Assembly: GCF_002953135.1 (NCBI RefSeq)
Contig: NZ_CP026372.1
Span: 3,149,501-3,213,500, forward strand
Length of the DNA: 64,000 bases
Direction: 5' to 3'
Origin: Sphingobium sp. SCG-1
GTDB lineage: Bacteria; Pseudomonadota; Alphaproteobacteria; Sphingomonadales; Sphingomonadaceae
The notes under the pieces were generated by a model. The model saw nothing but the letters and a program-made list of their open reading frames with translations, was not told the DNA's origin and made no database searches. The position numbers and the translations under genes were made by a program. This document shows positions 34,194-42,871 of the stretch, piece by piece (the first letter of the stretch is position 1; each line of letters opens with the position of its first letter).

Positions 34194-34579
34194 GCGCGCG
34201 TGATGAATATCTGGCGGCTGTCGAAACCGCAGAAGCGAAGAAGCAAAGCTTCCTTGCCAATGTGCAGATCGCCCGTGCCCGTGTCAGCCCCACGCGCCTT
34301 AAGAACGATGCGAAAGCCAAGCTAGTCCATACGATCGATACGACCCGAGAGAAGGCCAGCGATACCGTTCGTAATCATCCCGCCGCGACGGGTTTGGTCG
34401 GGGTTGGCGTTATCGCCTATCTGTTTCGCCGTCCGCTTTGCAGGATGACGAAGCGCTGCTGGACACGTCTTAGGACACCTGAAGAACCGGCCGGATTGCG
34501 CACGGACGTTCGCGATCGCCTGACATCATTTCGCAATGCACTTTCCCGGTCCATAACGGAGTTCCGTCATGAAAAATGA
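34190..34579 (+). CDS. Small stress-operon protein with central hydrophobic segment (129 aa)
   Basis: Not assigned with certainty. It has an N-terminal helix (DEYLAAVETAEAKKQSFL), a basic middle ending in DTTREKASDTVRNHPAATGLVGVGVIAYLFRRP, which is the DUF3618/YqjD-like pattern of a charged helix leading into a short membrane segment (about 66-80), and a basic tail. It overlaps the preceding gene by 4 bases and the following one by 11 bases, so it is part of the operon. Confidence 0.8.
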   Translation: MSARDEYLAAVETAEAKKQSFLANVQIARARVSPTRLKNDAKAKLVHTIDTTREKASDTVRNHPAATGLVGVGVIAYLFRRPLCRMTKRCWTRLRTPEEPAGLRTDVRDRLTSFRNALSRSITEFRHEK

Positions 34580-35135
34580 AATCAACGAACAATTCGGCCG
34601 TGCGCGCGAATATGCGGGCGATGCCGCAGAAAAGCTGAAAGGCGCGGCAGGCAGCGCAGCGGAAACTTTCTCCCGATCCAAGGAGAAGGCTACTGAGGTC
34701 TATGGAGACGCGCGTGATCGGTCCTACAAGGTCGCTACACGCGCCAACGAACTGATCCAGGAGCATCCGATAGCAGCCACCGCCGCTGCGGTAGCCGCAG
34801 GCGCAGCGCTGGCGATTCTGTTCCCCAAGGGGCGTGCGCTAATTCGCTCAGGCACCGGTGGCATTGCCGCCCTTGGCGCCCGCGCCAGCGAACTTTCCAG
34901 CCTAGCCGTCGAAGCGTTAGAAAATCACGCTGAGCAGGCTCGCATCACGGCATCCCGTGCTGCATCCGATGCGCGCGCAGCCATCAGTGACGCCGGTGTA
35001 AAAGCGGCGGAAGTCGCGGACTCGGCTCTGACACGTGCAAAGGGTGCCGCTGCTTCAGCTGTCAGTGCCGCCGATTCGGTGGCGTCGCGTACTAAGGATG
35101 CTGCTGCATCTACCGCCAGCAGGCTGCGCAAGTAG
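34569..35135 (+). CDS. ElaB/YqjD-like Ala-rich membrane-tethered protein (188 aa)
   Basis: The N-terminal half matches the YqjD/ElaB type: a charged helix (KNEINEQFGRAREYAGDAAEKLKGAAGSA), then ANELIQEHPIAATAAAVAAGAALAILF, a C-terminal-type membrane segment. The second half (about 100-188) is a long Ala/Ser/Asp-rich helical tail with no further membrane segment. E. coli homologues bind ribosomes at the membrane in stationary phase; a similar job here is inference. It ends the operon, 25 bases before a strong terminator. Confidence 0.82.
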   Translation: MKNEINEQFGRAREYAGDAAEKLKGAAGSAAETFSRSKEKATEVYGDARDRSYKVATRANELIQEHPIAATAAAVAAGAALAILFPKGRALIRSGTGGIAALGARASELSSLAVEALENHAEQARITASRAASDARAAISDAGVKAAEVADSALTRAKGAAASAVSAADSVASRTKDAAASTASRLRK

Positions 35136-35160
35136 AACATTGCCGTACCCGCGAAAATAT

Positions 35161-35192
35161 GGGCCGGACCCCGCGTGGTCCGGTCCTTTCTT
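35161..35192 (+). terminator. Intrinsic terminator after the four-gene stress operon
   Basis: GGGCCGGACC (35161-35170) pairs with GGTCCGGTCC (35177-35186), one G-T wobble, with a 6-base loop, followed by TTTCTT. This is a good rho-independent terminator for the genes 33178-35135. Confidence 0.88.
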
Positions 35193-35266
35193 ATCTAGCA
35201 TAGTTGGAAATCCATCGCGCCTCTGCTACCGGCTCATACGTCTCTCCCCAAGAAGGATAAGCCGTT

Positions 35267-35497
35267 TTGAGCAAGATGCATCTCGTAATGGGTGGTCGCG
35301 TCAAAGACCCGCAAACGCTTGAATTCGAAGACCTGAACGCGATCGATCTCGTCGGCGTCTTTGCAGACTACGCAAGCGCCGAAAAGGCGTGGCGTGCAGC
35401 CGCTCAGCGCACCGTCGATGACGCAGAGATGAAGTATGTCATCGTACATCTTCATCGTCTGCTGGAGCCTGACCAGAACCCCCTAAAGATCACGTGA
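35267..35497 (+). CDS. DUF4170 family protein
   Basis: A 76-residue protein of the alphaproteobacterial DUF4170 family, with the conserved LVMGGRVKDPQTLEFEDL and FADYASAEKAWRAAAQ blocks and YVIVHLHRLLEP at the end. Function is unknown. I use the TTG at 35267, because AAGGAT lies nine bases upstream; the in-frame ATG at 35276 is the alternative. It is convergent with the rhomboid gene, whose stop is two bases away. Confidence 0.88.
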   Translation: MSKMHLVMGGRVKDPQTLEFEDLNAIDLVGVFADYASAEKAWRAAAQRTVDDAEMKYVIVHLHRLLEPDQNPLKIT

Positions 35498-35499
35498 CG

Positions 35500-36186
35500 T
35501 CAAAAGTTGTTGAGCCCTGCCGGCCCTCTGCGAAACCGCAGGTGTAGTATCGGGCGGGTCAACATCAACCCCGCGATAAATCCGCCGATATGCGCACCAA
35601 TCGCGATCTGTCCGATGTCCTCGCCCAGATCGCCCGTCCCGCCCACAGTCGCAAGGCCGATCATAAGCTGGATCGCAGTCCACCCTGCGGCCAACCAGGC
35701 GATCCTGACGAAATTCGCCGAAAATGGCCCGATGGCGCGCACCTTCTGATGACTGTACATCAACGCGTACGTGCCCAGCAACGCGGAGATCGCGCCGCTC
35801 GCGCCAACCATCGGTGATAACGAGGATGGGTTAAGCACCCACTCCGCAGCCGCAGCCGCATACGCGCCAATGACATAGAGCACCAAGAGCAAGCGTGGAC
35901 CCAGCACATGCTCGACATGTCGCCCGCAAAATACGAGCATCAGCATGTTGAACCCAATGTGCATCCACCCGCCATGAATCAGCGTGGCCGTCAGCGGTGT
36001 CAGCCATACCGGCACTACAAACGCGCCGACCGAATGCACGAACGCACCCGGACTGCTCAACCGGGCGGGAATGAAGCCACCTGCGGCAGCGGCATAGTCT
36101 ATCTGACCAAGGCCCCAGACCAGCACGAACAGAACCAGCGTTACAATCGCCAGCCCGTTCGTCATTTGCCCGCGCGGAAGTTTCAC
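35500..36186 (-). CDS. Rhomboid-family intramembrane serine protease
   Basis: A 228-residue protein with six membrane helices. The catalytic serine is in GASGAISALLG and the catalytic histidine in GAHIGGFIAG, with HGGWMHIGFNMLML as the conserved second-helix motif. It cleaves membrane-protein substrates within the bilayer; substrate unknown. It follows greA on the same strand with a gap of 36 bases. Confidence 0.95.
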   Translation of the reverse strand: MKLPRGQMTNGLAIVTLVLFVLVWGLGQIDYAAAAGGFIPARLSSPGAFVHSVGAFVVPVWLTPLTATLIHGGWMHIGFNMLMLVFCGRHVEHVLGPRLLLVLYVIGAYAAAAAEWVLNPSSLSPMVGASGAISALLGTYALMYSHQKVRAIGPFSANFVRIAWLAAGWTAIQLMIGLATVGGTGDLGEDIGQIAIGAHIGGFIAGLMLTRPILHLRFRRGPAGLNNF

Positions 36187-36222
36187 TGGCGTATGTCCAT
36201 TCCGGTCAGGTGCCCATGCGCA

Positions 36223-36699
36223 TCAAACGAAGGCGATCTTGTCGACCAGATAGAATTTTTCGCCGGAGGGCACGGTCACTTCGACTTCATCGCCCTTCTG
36301 GCGACCGATCAATGCACGCCCCAGCGGACTGTTATAGGAGATCATGCCGGACTTCGCGTCAGCCTCTGCCTGTCCGACGATCTGGTAAGTGACTGGCTTA
36401 TCATCTTCATCCAGCAACGTCACGGTAGCGCCGAACACGATCTTGTCGCCTGAAAGCGTCGTCGGATCGATAATCTGCGCGCGCGAAAGCTTATCTTCCA
36501 GGTCCGCGATCGTCGCCTCGACCTGCCCCTGACGCTCCTTGGCCGCGTGATATTCAGCATTCTCGGAAAGATCGCCATGGGCACGCGCTTCCTCGATGGC
36601 ATCCACGATCAGCGGACGTTCGGCTTTCAGTTCCTTCAACTGCGCCGTCAGCTTCTCGTAGCCGATCATCAGCATCGGCATCTTTTCGGCGGTCGCCAT
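36223..36699 (-). CDS. greA: Transcription elongation factor GreA
   Basis: A 158-residue GreA that stimulates transcript cleavage by backtracked RNA polymerase. It has the N-terminal coiled coil with the acidic tip AHGDLSENAEYHAAKERQ and the C-terminal FKBP-like domain with SPLGRALIGRQKGDEVEV. The ATG at 36699 gives MATAEKMPMLM, the common alphaproteobacterial start; an in-frame start further upstream is less likely. It is downstream of carB on the same strand, separated by 81 bases, as in many alphaproteobacteria. Confidence 0.97.
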   Translation of the reverse strand: MATAEKMPMLMIGYEKLTAQLKELKAERPLIVDAIEEARAHGDLSENAEYHAAKERQGQVEATIADLEDKLSRAQIIDPTTLSGDKIVFGATVTLLDEDDKPVTYQIVGQAEADAKSGMISYNSPLGRALIGRQKGDEVEVTVPSGEKFYLVDKIAFV

Positions 36700-36780
36700 T
36701 CCGTATCCTTTGTCAAATATTCCCTTTAGCGGCCCCACCGTATGTATGGGCCACCCGCAGCATGACTGAAGTGCAGGGAT

Positions 36781-39700
36781 TCAGGCTTGCGACCGTGAAT
36801 AATAGGATTGCAGGGAGCGAACTTCAAGGGGACGCGCCAGCAAAGCCTCAATCGCATCGACTGCCGCAACACTCGCCGCCGCCGTCGTAAAGCTCGGAAT
36901 CTTCTGTTTCAAAGCACTTGCGCGGATAGACTGGCTGTCCTTCAGTGACTGCCAACCCTCGGTCGTGTTGAAGATCAGGTCCACGCCGCCATCGGTAATC
37001 CGGTCAACGATATGCGGACGACCTTGCGCGACCTTGTTCACCGTCTCGGCGGGAATGCCGTTATCCTGCAGGAAGCGCGCCGTGCCGCCCGTGGCGACGA
37101 TGGCGAAGCCAGCGCCGACGATCTTGCGCGCGGCAGGCAGGATCACCGCCTTGTCGCTCTCCTTGACCGAGATGAACACCGTGCCCGAAGTCGGCAGGAC
37201 GGTGCCCGCCCCCAACTGCGCTTTGGCGAATGCCGTTGCGAAATCGCGGTCGATGCCCATGACTTCGCCGGTGGACTTCATTTCCGGCGACAGCACCGGA
37301 TCGACGCCGGGGAAGCGCGCAAACGGGAACACCGCTTCCTTGACGGCGATATGGCCGATCGCGTGACGATCGATCTGCGGCAAGTCGCGCAGTTTTTCGC
37401 CCGCCATGACCCGCGCGGCGATCTTGGCGATCGGCGTACCGATGGCCTTCGCGACGAACGGCACCGTGCGGCTGGCGCGCGGATTGACTTCGATAAGGTA
37501 CACTTCGCCATTCTTGACGGCGAACTGGATGTTCATCAGCCCCTTTACCGACAGCGCCCGCGCCAGCACTTCTGCCTGCCGATCGATCTCCGCGATGATC
37601 TCCTGCGAGAGGCTGTAGGGCGGCATCGAGCATGCACTGTCGCCCGAATGGACGCCCGCTTCCTCGATATGCTGGAGCACCCCTGCAACGACTACATCTT
37701 CGCCATCGCACAGCGCGTCCACGTCCACTTCAATAGCGTCGCGCAGATATTGGTCGATCAGCACGGGGGAGTCGCCCGACACCTGAACGGCGGTAGTGAT
37801 ATACTCCTCAAGCTGCGCCTGCCCGTCGACGATCTCCATCGCACGCCCGCCCAGCACATAGCTTGGCCGCATCAGCACCGGGTAGCCGATGCGATTGGCG
37901 ACCGCGATCGCTTCCTCGCGGCTGCGCGCGATACCGTTGTCAGGCTGCTTCAGCTTCAACTTGTCGATCAGCGCAGCGAACCGCTCGCGGTCCTCGGCCA
38001 GGTCGATGGCGTCGGGCGATGTACCCAGGATCGGGATCCCCGCATCCTCCAGCGCCTGCGCCAGCTTCAGCGGCGTCTGTCCGCCGAACTGCACGATCAC
38101 GCCCGCCAGCGTACCCTTCGACTGCTCTACCGCCAGGATTTCCAGCACATCTTCTGCCGTCAGCGGCTCGAAATACAGCCGGTCGGAAGTGTCATAGTCG
38201 GTCGAAACTGTCTCCGGGTTGCAGTTGATCATGATCGTCTCATAGCCAACGTCGCCCAGCGCAAAGCACGCATGGCAGCAGCAATAATCGAATTCGATCC
38301 CCTGCCCGATCCGGTTCGGCCCACCGCCAAGGATTACGACCTTGTTCCGATTAGACGGCATCGCCTCGCACTCGGCCTCGCCAAAGCTTGGCGCCTCATA
38401 GGTCGAATACATATACGGCGTCTTCGCCTCGAACTCGGCAGCGCAAGTGTCGATCCGCTTGAACACCGGGCGCACGCCCAGCTTGTGCCGCAGCGCGCGC
38501 ACTTCGCCTTCGGTGATGCCCCCGGTCATCGCTACAACCGCCTCGCGGATCAGCCCGGAGCCATGCGCAACGGCGCGCGACATGCCGGGCCGCAGATTCG
38601 CGGACTTGAGCGCCAGCCACGCCAGCCGCTTGTCCGAAAAGCCCATGGCCTTCAGCTGCCGCATCGCGTCCGCATCCTGCGGCAAGCCATTGTCCAGCAC
38701 GCCCTGTTCCGCGTCGATGATCTCCTTGATCCGCTCCAGGAACCACGGATCGTACTTCGCGATTCCGTGGATTTCCGCGACGGTCAGCCCCTCGCGCAGC
38801 GCCTGGGCCGCGACCAGCAACCGGTCCGGTGTCGGCAACGCCAGCGCAGCAATGATGTCGTCCTTCGGCGCGCCGACCAGATAATCGACCGTATTGAAGC
38901 CCGACAGGCCGGTCTCCAGCCCCCGCAGCGCCTTCTGCAGGCTCTCATGGATCGAGCGGCCGATCGCCATCACTTCGCCCACTGACTTCATCGCGGTGTT
39001 CAGCAGCGGCTCGGAGCCCTTGAACTTCTCGAACGCGAAGCGCGGGATCTTCGTCACCACATAGTCGATGGTCGGCTCGAAGCTCGCCGGCGTCGCGCCA
39101 GTAATGTCGTTGGTGATCTCGTCCAGCGTGTACCCCACCGCAAGCTTCGCTGCGACCTTTGCAATCGGGAAGCCTGTCGCTTTGGACGCCAGCGCCGACG
39201 ACCGCGACACACGCGGGTTCATCTCGATCACCACCAGCCGTCCGTCAGCGGGATTCACTGCGAACTGTACGTTGGAACCGCCTGTTTCCACACCGATTTC
39301 GCGCAGCACCGCAATGGATGCGTTGCGCATGATCTGATATTCCTTGTCCGTCAGCGTCAGTGCCGGGGCCACGGTGATGCTGTCGCCGGTGTGGACGCCC
39401 ATCGGGTCGATATTCTCGATGGAGCAGATGATGATGCAATTATCGGCGCGGTCGCGCACGACTTCCATCTCATATTCCTTCCAGCCGAGCACCGATTCCT
39501 CGATCAGCACTTCATCGGTCGGCGACGCATCGATTCCGCCGGTCACGATCCGCACGAACTCGTCGCGGTTATAGGCGATGCCGCCGCCGGTGCCGCCCAT
39601 GGTGAAGCTCGGACGGATGATCGCGGGCAGGCCCACTTGCTCCAGACCTGCCAAAGCCTCCTCGACTGTATGCGCAATCGCGGACTTGGGGCTTTCGAGG

Positions 39701-40119
39701 CCGATCTTGTCCATCGCCTGCCGGAACTTCATCCGGTCCTCGGCCTTGTCGATCGCTTCGGCATCGGCGCCGATCATCTGGCAGCCATATTTCTCCAGCG
39801 TGCCGTCATTCCACAGCGCCAGCGCCGTGTTCAGCGCCGTCTGCCCGCCCATCGTCGGCAGCACCGCATCGGGCCGCTCTTTCTCGATGATCTTCGCGAC
39901 GATTTCCGGCGTGATCGGCTCGACATAAGTCGCGTCCGCCATGTCCGGGTCGGTCATGATCGTCGCCGGGTTGGAGTTCACCAGGATGATCCGGTAGCCC
40001 TCCTCCTTCAGCGCCTTGCACGCCTGCGTCCCCGAATAATCGAACTCACACGCCTGCCCGATAATGATCGGGCCTGCGCCGATGATGAGGATGGATTTAA
40101 TGTCGGTGCGTTTGGGCAT
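36781..40119 (-). CDS. carB: Carbamoyl-phosphate synthase large subunit
   Basis: A 1112-residue large subunit with two homologous halves, each an ATP-grasp synthetase domain: the N-terminal carboxyphosphate domain begins RTDIKSILIIGAGPIIIGQA, the second carbamoyl-phosphate domain begins NRNKVVILGGGPNRIGQG (about residue 580). An MGS-like allosteric domain forms the last 130 residues. With carA it supplies carbamoyl phosphate for arginine and pyrimidines. The start directly abuts the stop of an unrelated small gene (TAA-ATG), an insertion in the usual carA-carB order. Confidence 0.99.
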   Translation of the reverse strand: MPKRTDIKSILIIGAGPIIIGQACEFDYSGTQACKALKEEGYRIILVNSNPATIMTDPDMADATYVEPITPEIVAKIIEKERPDAVLPTMGGQTALNTALALWNDGTLEKYGCQMIGADAEAIDKAEDRMKFRQAMDKIGLESPKSAIAHTVEEALAGLEQVGLPAIIRPSFTMGGTGGGIAYNRDEFVRIVTGGIDASPTDEVLIEESVLGWKEYEMEVVRDRADNCIIICSIENIDPMGVHTGDSITVAPALTLTDKEYQIMRNASIAVLREIGVETGGSNVQFAVNPADGRLVVIEMNPRVSRSSALASKATGFPIAKVAAKLAVGYTLDEITNDITGATPASFEPTIDYVVTKIPRFAFEKFKGSEPLLNTAMKSVGEVMAIGRSIHESLQKALRGLETGLSGFNTVDYLVGAPKDDIIAALALPTPDRLLVAAQALREGLTVAEIHGIAKYDPWFLERIKEIIDAEQGVLDNGLPQDADAMRQLKAMGFSDKRLAWLALKSANLRPGMSRAVAHGSGLIREAVVAMTGGITEGEVRALRHKLGVRPVFKRIDTCAAEFEAKTPYMYSTYEAPSFGEAECEAMPSNRNKVVILGGGPNRIGQGIEFDYCCCHACFALGDVGYETIMINCNPETVSTDYDTSDRLYFEPLTAEDVLEILAVEQSKGTLAGVIVQFGGQTPLKLAQALEDAGIPILGTSPDAIDLAEDRERFAALIDKLKLKQPDNGIARSREEAIAVANRIGYPVLMRPSYVLGGRAMEIVDGQAQLEEYITTAVQVSGDSPVLIDQYLRDAIEVDVDALCDGEDVVVAGVLQHIEEAGVHSGDSACSMPPYSLSQEIIAEIDRQAEVLARALSVKGLMNIQFAVKNGEVYLIEVNPRASRTVPFVAKAIGTPIAKIAARVMAGEKLRDLPQIDRHAIGHIAVKEAVFPFARFPGVDPVLSPEMKSTGEVMGIDRDFATAFAKAQLGAGTVLPTSGTVFISVKESDKAVILPAARKIVGAGFAIVATGGTARFLQDNGIPAETVNKVAQGRPHIVDRITDGGVDLIFNTTEGWQSLKDSQSIRASALKQKIPSFTTAAASVAAVDAIEALLARPLEVRSLQSYYSRSQA

Positions 40120-40683
40120 TTATGATCCAGTCGATGCGACTAAAATTTGGACAATGGAGAAGATAAACCCTGCGACAGCTAGAATATTCCCCAGAGAGGG
40201 CGAGCGGAGGAGGCGCATGACTTCCGGCCATGGCGGGTCAGGCGCATCCACCAAAGTTTGCGCGGCATCTACTAACGCAAGTGCGTTTGCTTTCTTCGTG
40301 TTGGATAGTTTGGAAGACTCAATCTCTCGGCGGAGATCAAGCAGCAGAGCAGATATTGCTATTCTTTGCGCCTCGGAAACTTTGTGGCGGCCAGTCCATT
40401 GCGCGCTGTCTACAGTAATCGTTTGATCGCCTTTTACTAGATCAACGCCTCTTGCTGTCGCCTGAAAGAGACGCCCGCCTGATATCTGATAAAATTGGCG
40501 AGTGATAATAAATCCCGAAGTTTCGAGATCATCAGTCAACGCAAGTATGTATTGGTTGCTTCCATCGATCCGCGCATGCTTTTTGATAGTGGGAATTGTG
40601 CAATATCGATTATCCCCGCCAGCTATTCTGCTCGACAGGTACTCTAGTATCTTCCTTTGATCAGATATTGCAGAAGCGCTCAT
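40120..40683 (-). CDS. Unknown protein with winged-helix-like N-terminus and C-terminal membrane anchor, inside the car operon
   Basis: A 187-residue protein that I do not recognise. Residues about 6-85 look like a winged helix-turn-helix (QRKILEYLSSRI ... TIPTIKKHARIDGSNQYILALTDDLETSGFI), the middle is a soluble helical domain, and residues 163-182 (LGNILAVAGFIFSIVQILVA) form one membrane helix at the C-terminus. Base composition is clearly AT-richer than the flanking car genes, suggesting acquisition. Its TAA is immediately followed by the carB ATG, so ribosomes finishing here may initiate carB. Confidence 0.75.
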   Translation of the reverse strand: MSASAISDQRKILEYLSSRIAGGDNRYCTIPTIKKHARIDGSNQYILALTDDLETSGFIITRQFYQISGGRLFQATARGVDLVKGDQTITVDSAQWTGRHKVSEAQRIAISALLLDLRREIESSKLSNTKKANALALVDAAQTLVDAPDPPWPEVMRLLRSPSLGNILAVAGFIFSIVQILVASTGS

Positions 40684-40687
40684 AGGC

Positions 40688-41059
40688 TCAATGCACCGCC
40701 CCCGTCACAGCTTCGCAGCCCCAGCCGTCATATTCCACGTCGAACAATATCTCGATCTGCAAGCATTTGAGCGTCAGCGCGCGGATGGAGGCTTCGTCCA
40801 CGGCTTGTTCGCATTCCAGGAAGAGATAGGGGTCGCCGCCTTCCTCCGGTTCCTCGCGGTCCAGCTCGACGAAGCCGAACTGGCTGGCATGGTCCAGCAC
40901 CCGCTCCAGATCCTTCTCGCTGCCCCGGAAGCTGACGTCCACGGGGCGCGGGGTGCGGGCCTTGTCGCCATTGGCGGCGAGGTTGGCGAGGACTTTCTTG
41001 TCCGCTTCCCATTCCTCTTCCAACCGAGCGGGATCAACCTTGGGCAGCTTGATGCTCAT
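40688..41059 (-). CDS. RraB-family ribonuclease E inhibitor domain protein
   Basis: A 123-residue acidic protein with the RraB-type fold signature: EEWEADKKVLANLAANGDKARTPRPVDVSFRG near the N-terminus and YDGWGCEAV at the end. RraB in E. coli binds RNase E and alters mRNA decay; that this one does so is inference. Its ATG overlaps the carA stop by four bases and it lies between carA and the AT-rich gene, all on the minus strand. Confidence 0.85.
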   Translation of the reverse strand: MSIKLPKVDPARLEEEWEADKKVLANLAANGDKARTPRPVDVSFRGSEKDLERVLDHASQFGFVELDREEPEEGGDPYLFLECEQAVDEASIRALTLKCLQIEILFDVEYDGWGCEAVTGAVH

Positions 41060-42249
41060 GGCCGGTCGCCCTGCTTCAGGCCGGAAACGAACCGCTCGAA
41101 CAGATAGAAGCTGTCCTGCGGCCCCGGCGAGGCTTCTGGATGATATTGCACGCTGAAGGCTGACTTATCAGTCAGTTCCAGGCCACAGTTACTACCGTCA
41201 AACAAGGACACATGCGTCGGCCGCACATTGGCGGGCAGCGTATCGGTATCGACGGCAAAGCCATGGTTCATGCTAGTGATCTCGACCAGCCCGTCCGACA
41301 GCCGCTTGACCGGATGGTTAGCGCCACGATGCCCCTGATGCATCTTCACCGTCTTCGCGCCCGCCGCCAACGCCAGCAATTGATGGCCAAGGCAGATGCC
41401 GAAGATCGGCACGTCCTTCTCCAGCAACTCGCCGATCACCGGCACCGCATATTCGCCCGTAGCCGCCGGATCGCCGGGGCCATTGGACAGGAACACGCCA
41501 TCGGGCTTCAACGCCGAAATCTCGTCGAACGAGGCCGTCGCGGGCAATACCGTCACGCGGGCACCCGCTTTCACCAAGTTCCTGAAAATATTGTTCTTCG
41601 CGCCATAATCCAGCGCGACCACATGCGGGCGGGTACCGTTCGAACCGTCAACTTCGCTATCGGCTTCGGCATAGCCTTTGCCCAGCGCCCAGGGCCCGCC
41701 GCTCCACAAACGGCTCTCCTTGCCCGTCACTTGGATCGCAAGGTCCATGCCTTCCAGACCCGGCCACGCCTGCGCCTTGGCAACCAGCGCCGGCAAATCG
41801 AACGCGCCTTCGGGATCATGCGCGATCACGGCGTTGGGCGCGCCCTTCTCCCGGATCATCCGCGTCAGCGCGCGGGTATCGACCCCCGACAGACCGATGC
41901 GGCCATTGGCCTTCATCCACTGATCGAAGGGCTGCACATTGCGGAAGCTGCTCGGCTCCGTCACGTCCTGCCGCACGACGCAACCCAGCGCGAAAGGCTC
42001 ATCCGCTTCCACGTCGTCCAGATTTGTGCCGACATTGCCGATATGCGGAAAGGTGAAGGTGACGATCTGCCCGGCATAGCTGGGATCCGTCATGACCTCC
42101 TGATAGCCGGTCATCGCGGTGTTGAAGCACACTTCGCCCACCGCATCGCCTACAGCGCCAAAGCCGCGCCCGAACACGCACGTTCCGTCGGCCAATACCA
42201 ATACCCCGCTCGCTCCTTTGGGCACAGTGAGGGTCTTGGCATCTGCCAT
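41056..42249 (-). CDS. carA: Carbamoyl-phosphate synthase small subunit
   Basis: A 397-residue glutamine amidotransferase subunit. The N-terminal CPSase domain has the SYAGQIVTFTFPHIGNVG block, and the C-terminal class I GATase domain has the catalytic cysteine in FGICLGHQLLALA, with a His-Glu pair near the end in YHPEASPGP. It releases ammonia for CarB. It is divergent from yqeY, with 156 bases between the two starts; no pyrimidine- or arginine-responsive leader is evident in them. Confidence 0.98.
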   Translation of the reverse strand: MADAKTLTVPKGASGVLVLADGTCVFGRGFGAVGDAVGEVCFNTAMTGYQEVMTDPSYAGQIVTFTFPHIGNVGTNLDDVEADEPFALGCVVRQDVTEPSSFRNVQPFDQWMKANGRIGLSGVDTRALTRMIREKGAPNAVIAHDPEGAFDLPALVAKAQAWPGLEGMDLAIQVTGKESRLWSGGPWALGKGYAEADSEVDGSNGTRPHVVALDYGAKNNIFRNLVKAGARVTVLPATASFDEISALKPDGVFLSNGPGDPAATGEYAVPVIGELLEKDVPIFGICLGHQLLALAAGAKTVKMHQGHRGANHPVKRLSDGLVEITSMNHGFAVDTDTLPANVRPTHVSLFDGSNCGLELTDKSAFSVQYHPEASPGPQDSFYLFERFVSGLKQGDRP

Positions 42250-42405
42250 CGCAAGCGGTCCTTTTTTGCTCTTGGGGTCCGGCCCGTTTTCTACGGGTTA
42301 AACGGCCGGTCACCTATGCCTGTGGCGACGTGGGGTCAACTCCTGTCAATAATTTCATTTTCCGTTATAGCTGTTCGTTTCCGACAGACAGGACCGATTT
42401 TGCCG

Positions 42406-42858
42406 ATGATTCGTGATGCCATCAAAGCCGCCCAGATCGAAGCGATGAAGGCTGGGGAGAAGGATCGGCTGGCCGCCGTCCGTCTGATTTCCGCCAAGTT
42501 GAAGGACCGCGACATCGAATTGCGCACTGCGACGCAGGTGCCCGAAGATGACGCGATCGTGGTGGACGTGCTGCAAAAGATGGTGAAGCAGCGCCGCGAA
42601 TCGATCACGATGTTCACTGACGGTGGCCGCGCAGAACTCGCCGCTAAGGAGCAGGCCGAACTCGCGGTGATCGAAAGCTTCCTCCCCGCGCAGATGAGCG
42701 AAGCCGACACACGCGCCGCGATCGATGCGATCAAGGCCGAAGTGGGCGCAACCACCCCCAAGGATATGGGCAAGGTGATGGCCGTCCTGAAGGAACGCCA
42801 CGGCACGGTGATCGACATGAGCAAGGCGAGTGGCCTAGTCAAAGCTGCCTTAAGCTGA
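42406..42858 (+). CDS. GatB/YqeY domain protein
   Basis: A 150-residue YqeY-type protein, a free-standing relative of the tRNA-binding tail of GatB. Blocks include AGEKDRLAAVRLISAKLKDRDIE, LAVIESFLPAQMSE and PKDMGKVMAVLKERHG. Function is not established, but it is regularly found just before dnaG, as here (14-base gap). The ATG at 42406 has AGGA 13 bases upstream. A longer in-frame reading extends through carA antisense and is discounted. Confidence 0.92.
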   Translation: MIRDAIKAAQIEAMKAGEKDRLAAVRLISAKLKDRDIELRTATQVPEDDAIVVDVLQKMVKQRRESITMFTDGGRAELAAKEQAELAVIESFLPAQMSEADTRAAIDAIKAEVGATTPKDMGKVMAVLKERHGTVIDMSKASGLVKAALS

Positions 42859-42871
42859 ACCGAGGCGCACG

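Noticed and set aside
36731..36752. Inverted repeat GGCCC...GGGCC between greA and carB as terminator
   Set aside because: Only a 5-bp stem with a 12-base loop and no T-run; too weak to call.
37012..38985. 657-residue open frame antisense to carB
   Set aside because: Arg/His-rich mirror composition without domains; carB is certain.
41212..42405. Long N-terminal extension of the YqeY frame
   Set aside because: It runs antisense through carA; the YqeY fold starts at 42406.
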